From positions 62,001-126,000 of the forward strand of contig JAZRVF010000001.1 in the NCBI GenBank assembly GCA_045599005.1: DNA of 64,000 nucleotides. Reading direction: 5' to 3'. The translations under genes were made by a program, and so were the position numbers. The notes beneath the pieces were generated by a model. That model had not been told where the DNA came from and searched no databases. It saw only the letters and a program-made list of their open reading frames with translations. Origin of the DNA: Treponema_I sp045599005. Lineage in GTDB: Bacteria; Spirochaetota; Spirochaetia; Treponematales; Treponemataceae. Below, one piece after another: positions 60,080 through 64,000 of this stretch (position 1 is its first letter; each line of letters starts with the position of its first letter).

Positions 60080-62035
60080 TTATCTGCGGCCCTTGTGTCT
60101 TAAGCGCTTTACCTGATACTGCCTGTTGTCCGCCAGTGTCAGCAGCTTTTTGAGTTCGTAATGGTATTCGTCATAAACTGCAGCGCCCATACTGACGGAA
60201 ATTTCAAAGGGAATTGAGTTGATCCGGCAGTATTCTTTTATGTTTTCTTCTATTTTATTCTCCACGGCGCTGATCTGGTATTCCTTCAGTCCGTTGGCCA
60301 CAACAGCGAATTCATCACCGCCCATACGCGCCACAACATCATTCTGTCTGAAACCGTTTTTCAGAACATCCGCTATGGCTTTTATCGCCCTGTCACCCGC
60401 GTCATGACCGAATGTGTCGTTGATGATCTTCAGGTTGTCCATGTCACAGTAAAAAACCAGTCCGCTGGATTTCATCTCCAGTGAAAAATCAATCAGTCTC
60501 TGTCCGTAATCCATAAAGCCACGTCTGTTCAGAATACCTGTGAGTTCATCGGTTCTGCTGACTTCCGAAAGTTTCTGGTTTTCCTCCATCAGTTCGGTGT
60601 TCATTTTCTGCTTCTCGGTGTAATTGTAGGCATTCACGATGGAGTTTGTCAGAGCCTTCATGTACACGTTGTAAAGTGTAAGGGCACGGCGTCCCAGTTT
60701 GTAGATCATGTAGCCGTAAATCAGTTTTCCGTAATAGATCGGTTGGAGAACAAACTGCTCAAATCCCTCCGGCGCATTCTCGCGGACGAAGAATTCCTCT
60801 GAAGGATTCACAATCCTTGTCTCATCAATCGACACCACGCCCTGTTCCGTGTCAATGTAGGCATAAAGCCGCGCCTTCTCTGGAATGATGAAAACCTCAC
60901 CCCGCTCATGGAAGAGAGGTTTGTCATATAGATAGACACTCATGAAGGAAATATCAACCTCACTCAGAAGTTTGGGAAAGCGCATGAACATGTTGTTCAG
61001 GAGCTCCGTATTCTGGATGAAATCCATCATGTAATAAAGATTCATCATGTCCAGGCCCTGCTGCATGGTCATGCTCAATGCCTGAGGATCCTGTCTGTTG
61101 CGCAGGGTCCTCAGACCGTATGCATCCACAAAGCGGGTGCTCGTATCAAAAAGTCCCACACAGCCGCAGGATTTTCTGTAGAAAGGTGCTGCATTGACCT
61201 TGCATGCATGTGTGTCTGACTTTCCGGTTGTTATTTTCTGCAGCAGAAGTTCCGTTGCTTTTGCGCCCTGTTCCTCTATCTGCTGGCCGATTGTTGAAAG
61301 TGTGATCGGAAAGGATTCGCAGTCATCGCAGTTGTCATAGCCGATGACAATCACGTCCTTCGGGATCTCTGCGCCAAGATCTGTGATCACATCAATCGCT
61401 GCTGTAGCCATGCGGTCGTTTGCACATATAAGGGCATCAAAGTGAATGTCTTCCCGTGTCTTCAGTTTGTCCCTGAGAAAAACTGTTGTGTTTGAATGAG
61501 TGAAATCTCCGTCAAAAATCAGTTCGGGATCATAGGGCATTCCGTATTCGTCAAGCATTTTCCTGTACATTTCCTGACGTTCCTCTGCTTCAACAGAGTG
61601 GGTCATGTTAGCTGAAAGGAATGCGATTTTTCTGCAGCCGTGAACATTTATAAGGTGATCGAAAACCTGTCTGAAACCGGCCTCGCAGTCAACGTAGGTG
61701 TAGTCAATCTCAGGCTGGTCAAGGTCTACACCCACTGAAACAATCGGTTTGTGAATAAAAGGGGAAAGAAGCTCGGAGAATTCTTTCTGGGAGAAAGCAC
61801 TCAGAAAAACACCGCTTATTATGATGATTCCGTCAATATCGTCCAGTTTAAGGAATTCGGATCCGGTCCAGAACTGATACTCAAATATTCCGTAGGGATA
61901 ATCCGGAAGTTTTACCGGGCAGACGAGAAGTGTAACGGGTTTGTCCTGGCAGAACTGTTTGATTCCGTGTATGACGTCGCCGGTGTAAGAATCGTTAAGA
62001 TCCTGAACCATTATTGCCAATGTGTACCGTTTCAT
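60080..62035 (-). CDS. Diguanylate cyclase with LacI-type sugar-binding sensor
   Basis: A 651-residue cytoplasmic protein. Residues about 1-300 are a periplasmic-binding-protein fold of the LacI/GalR effector type ('YTLAIMVQDLNDSYTGDVIHG' start in part, 'KIAFLSANMTHSVEAEERQEMY', 'DALICANDRMATAAIDVITDLG' in part), but with neither helix-turn-helix nor signal peptide. A middle GAF-like region spans about 310-460, then a coiled coil and a GGDEF domain with intact 'RMGGDEFAVV' and an upstream RxxD inhibitory site ('RQND'). It probably couples a small intracellular ligand to c-di-GMP synthesis. A GGGAGGGG-type ribosome site precedes ATG 62035. Confidence 0.9.
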   Translation of the reverse strand: MKRYTLAIMVQDLNDSYTGDVIHGIKQFCQDKPVTLLVCPVKLPDYPYGIFEYQFWTGSEFLKLDDIDGIIIISGVFLSAFSQKEFSELLSPFIHKPIVSVGVDLDQPEIDYTYVDCEAGFRQVFDHLINVHGCRKIAFLSANMTHSVEAEERQEMYRKMLDEYGMPYDPELIFDGDFTHSNTTVFLRDKLKTREDIHFDALICANDRMATAAIDVITDLGAEIPKDVIVIGYDNCDDCESFPITLSTIGQQIEEQGAKATELLLQKITTGKSDTHACKVNAAPFYRKSCGCVGLFDTSTRFVDAYGLRTLRNRQDPQALSMTMQQGLDMMNLYYMMDFIQNTELLNNMFMRFPKLLSEVDISFMSVYLYDKPLFHERGEVFIIPEKARLYAYIDTEQGVVSIDETRIVNPSEEFFVRENAPEGFEQFVLQPIYYGKLIYGYMIYKLGRRALTLYNVYMKALTNSIVNAYNYTEKQKMNTELMEENQKLSEVSRTDELTGILNRRGFMDYGQRLIDFSLEMKSSGLVFYCDMDNLKIINDTFGHDAGDRAIKAIADVLKNGFRQNDVVARMGGDEFAVVANGLKEYQISAVENKIEENIKEYCRINSIPFEISVSMGAAVYDEYHYELKKLLTLADNRQYQVKRLRHKGRR

Positions 62036-62108
62036 CAGACAGCCCCTCCCGCCTTATTCTAATACGATTTTCTCCTTGACGCAACATGAATTAAACACGC
62101 CAAACCGC

Positions 62109-62137
62109 TTGAACTGGCTCTTTTTTCATGGTATTTT
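62109..62137 (+). promoter_or_regulatory. Promoter of the 62144 gene, leaderless
   Basis: TTGAAC (62109-62114), 17-bp spacer, TATTTT (62132-62137), then TTCTTT and ATG at 62144, the predicted +1. Confidence 0.6.
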
Positions 62138-62143
62138 TTCTTT

Positions 62144-62812
62144 ATGTTTATTTATCTGCTCACTGTGATACCTGTTGTCTCACTTTTACTTCACCAGTCT
62201 GCTCCGGACAGAACTTCCCGTTCCGAGCGCCGTGGAATCTTTAATCTTGGTCTGGTTCTTTCCTTTGTATATACGATAGTCTCCGTTTTCCTCTTCAGTT
62301 CCTACCGCCTTGCGCCGGAAGATTTCTCACGCAACTGGCTGTTCTGCTTCTCCATGGAAACCGGTATTCCCCTGGCACTCTGTTTTGTTTTCTTTGCTCT
62401 TTTCGGGCGTGGAAGTCTTTCATTCAAACTTGACAATGCATCAGCCTATATTCTTGGGTTTTACACAATTTTCCTTCCCTTCAGGATCATCTCGATGAAT
62501 AAAAGCTATGATGCTTTCCTGCTTTTCTGGTATCCGTCCCTTATTGTTGCAATGATCCTGCTTATCCGCTTTGCATGTCTTTTCCTGCGCCTCTGGAATC
62601 CTGCAAAAACTGCCGGAAAAGTTGTTGCAATTGTTCTTACAGTTTCTGCCGTAATAATCGCCCTCATAATGCCTTCAATAATATGGACAATGTATTTCCT
62701 TCGTCTGCTGCCCGGTCTGTATCTTGCTCTTTCCATTGTCACACTGGTTCTTGCAGTTGCCGGCAACGGGGCAGTGCAGTTCTTTGTGCTCCGTAAGACC
62801 GAGACTGTATAG
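62144..62812 (+). CDS. Multi-span membrane protein of unknown function
   Basis: A 222-residue inner-membrane protein with about six hydrophobic helices (residues about 1-17, 32-52, 66-86, 96-116, 124-144 and 158-215 in two segments). I do not recognise a family. It lies 10 bp before the diguanylate cyclase gene, so it is co-transcribed and may be a membrane partner of that enzyme, which has no membrane segment. There is no Shine-Dalgarno, and the start coincides with a predicted +1. Confidence 0.65.
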   Translation: MFIYLLTVIPVVSLLLHQSAPDRTSRSERRGIFNLGLVLSFVYTIVSVFLFSSYRLAPEDFSRNWLFCFSMETGIPLALCFVFFALFGRGSLSFKLDNASAYILGFYTIFLPFRIISMNKSYDAFLLFWYPSLIVAMILLIRFACLFLRLWNPAKTAGKVVAIVLTVSAVIIALIMPSIIWTMYFLRLLPGLYLALSIVTLVLAVAGNGAVQFFVLRKTETV

Positions 62813-62822
62813 TAAAGACACT

Positions 62823-63953
62823 ATGAATGATTTGTCCTCCAGCAATCTTGAGCAGTTTGATTATCTTCAGCAGACAGGAATGCTTGCTTCACTTGAAAGC
62901 CTTAAACGTGAGAACAGGGAACTGAAGCGTACTGTCCGTGATATTGCAAGACTGATTTCATTTACTGACATTGATTCAATGCTGGATTACCTGATCGGAC
63001 AGTTTCTTGATTATTTCATGCCCCAGTCCGTGCTGTTTGTGGTGAAGATTCCGCGCAAAGAGCAGGTGAGGCAGTTTTTTTATCAGCGGATGACACGCTC
63101 AAACTATCAGATGCCTGCAGGGTCTTTTGAGACATTGCACCGGTATTTCTCAGAATTTACTCCCGCCGAGCTTTACGGCAAAACTTTTTCTTTCAACGAG
63201 ATCAATTCCGAACTGGACAGTGCGGTTCTTGGTACGCTTTATTCTGATCTTAAGCCCAAATTCATCATTCCACTTGTCGGGATCGGCGGTGTTTACGGAA
63301 TAAGCATAATCGGCGAGAAAATTGTGGGAAATGATTATTCAGCTGCGGAACTGGATTATATGCACCGCATGTTTTCAGTTCTGTCCGTTACGATGCAGAA
63401 CGGGCTTCATTACGAATCATCGATTTCTGACCCGAAGACTGGGCTTTACACCTGTGATTATTTTTTCACGCGTCTCTCAAACAGTATCGCTGCCAGCCGC
63501 CGTTATGGACGGACTGCCGCGATGCTCATGCTGGATATTGATCATTTCAAGCGCTTCAACGACACATACGGACATCTTGTGGGTGACAAAGTTCTTGTCG
63601 CGCTCTCAGACACGCTCAGGCGAACAGTCCGGGCAGGAGACTGTGTGGCCCGTTTTGGCGGCGAGGAATTCTCCGTACTGCTTTCGGAGTGCCGAAGGGA
63701 CGATGTGTTCATGGTCGCTGAACGGATCCGGAAAGCTGTTGAAGGAATGAATTTCCAGGACAAAGGCCAGATTATTCCGATTACTGTAAGCGTAGGCGGC
63801 TTCTTTTTCTGCGACATGCCCAATATTTCGCCTGACTACATCACTTCCCGTGCTGACAGGGCTCTGTATTATTCAAAGGAGCATGGCCGCAACAGAACCA
63901 CAATCTTTATGCCTGGCCTTCTGGACCGTGCGAACCTTGAGCTGCTTCCCTGA
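62823..63953 (+). CDS. Diguanylate cyclase (GAF-like + GGDEF)
   Basis: A 376-residue cytoplasmic protein. A short coiled coil (about residues 10-45) leads to a GAF-like sensor (about 50-205), then a GGDEF domain starting near 'DPKTGLYTCDYFFTRL'. The active site is 'RFGGEEFSVLL' with the RxxD product-inhibition site 'RAGD' five residues upstream, so it is predicted active and feedback-regulated. ATG 62823 is chosen over an upstream in-frame ATG at 62724 inside the membrane gene. It shares the c-di-GMP pathway with the proteins at 29216 and 60080. Confidence 0.92.
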   Translation: MNDLSSSNLEQFDYLQQTGMLASLESLKRENRELKRTVRDIARLISFTDIDSMLDYLIGQFLDYFMPQSVLFVVKIPRKEQVRQFFYQRMTRSNYQMPAGSFETLHRYFSEFTPAELYGKTFSFNEINSELDSAVLGTLYSDLKPKFIIPLVGIGGVYGISIIGEKIVGNDYSAAELDYMHRMFSVLSVTMQNGLHYESSISDPKTGLYTCDYFFTRLSNSIAASRRYGRTAAMLMLDIDHFKRFNDTYGHLVGDKVLVALSDTLRRTVRAGDCVARFGGEEFSVLLSECRRDDVFMVAERIRKAVEGMNFQDKGQIIPITVSVGGFFFCDMPNISPDYITSRADRALYYSKEHGRNRTTIFMPGLLDRANLELLP

Positions 63954-64000
63954 GTTCCTTTTTCTCAAGAACGGCTCTTGTCCTCATGAGGCGGGGCAGA

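Noticed and set aside
63954..64000. 3' end of a further gene on the - strand
   Set aside because: An open frame exists on the complement, but it would run into the cyclase gene, and 47 bases are too few to judge.

Overview
The window reads as chromosomal DNA of a Treponema-like spirochaete, more likely a gut or rumen type than a strict pathogen. Support comes from family content recognised by eye. There is a UPF0164 (FadL-like) outer-membrane protein, DUF5312- and DUF4954-like proteins, flagellar chaperones FliS and FlgN-like plus a FliL-like protein, a LolCDE lipoprotein exporter, and many lipoproteins and PEGA-type envelope proteins. A GH43 glycosidase and a clostripain-type protease are also present. 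I see no rRNA, CRISPR array, transposase or prophage. No database search was run, so names rest on motifs and synteny.

Layout. 1-2755: end of a radical SAM/SPASM gene, then a GntR(YtrA)-ABC-permease operon with a clear promoter and palindromic operator. 2870-5881: flgN-like/fliS, a 105-bp inverted repeat, and a large signal peptidase I. 5882-6271: dispersed repeat and nested inverted repeats. 6272-11718: META lipoprotein, nudC, alpha/beta hydrolase, chagasin-like inhibitor, GH43, FN3/TPR-like secreted protein. 11781-24202: one long co-directional block (Cas2-like protein, prfB with programmed +1 frameshift, PEGA-type protein, ftsY, secreted protein, lolC-lolD-lolE, mcsA-mcsB-clpC). 24449-29110: rsgA, a stand-alone tRNA-binding protein behind a possible structured RNA leader, argS, and a threonine-aldolase-like enzyme. 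29216-36557: response regulator/HD-GYP, DUF5312-like protein, tRNA-Pro, tRNA-Val, tRNA-Arg with tatD two bases behind it, an HPt protein, and a phosphatase/STAS/anti-sigma kinase partner-switching operon. 36789-40695: citrate synthase, flavin reductase, argR, small multidrug export protein, acyltransferase. 40946-50606: a compact type II secretion-like operon ending in lipoproteins and a clostripain-family protease with repeat domains. 50765-64000: UPF0164, DUF4954, FliL-like, a hybrid kinase without a sensor domain, mutS2, tpiA, a LacI-sensor/GGDEF fusion, a membrane protein and a second diguanylate cyclase.

Four signals stand out. (1) At least nine genes lack a Shine-Dalgarno sequence and sit exactly where a sigma70-type promoter (-35, 15-18 bp, -10, 5-7 bp) places +1, so they look leaderless; two pairs are divergent, and one pair shares its -35 sequence. 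(2) An approximately 100-nt hairpin-rich RNA candidate with its own promoter and U-tract lies directly ahead of the tRNA-binding protein gene. (3) The same 15-bp palindrome lies upstream of both citrate synthase and argR, suggesting an ArgR link between carbon entry to glutamate and arginine. (4) McsB lacks several kinase active-site residues although its mcsA and clpC partners look intact. The secretion operon is also reduced: its GspE lacks the zinc finger, and two tiny membrane proteins resemble minor pseudopilins.
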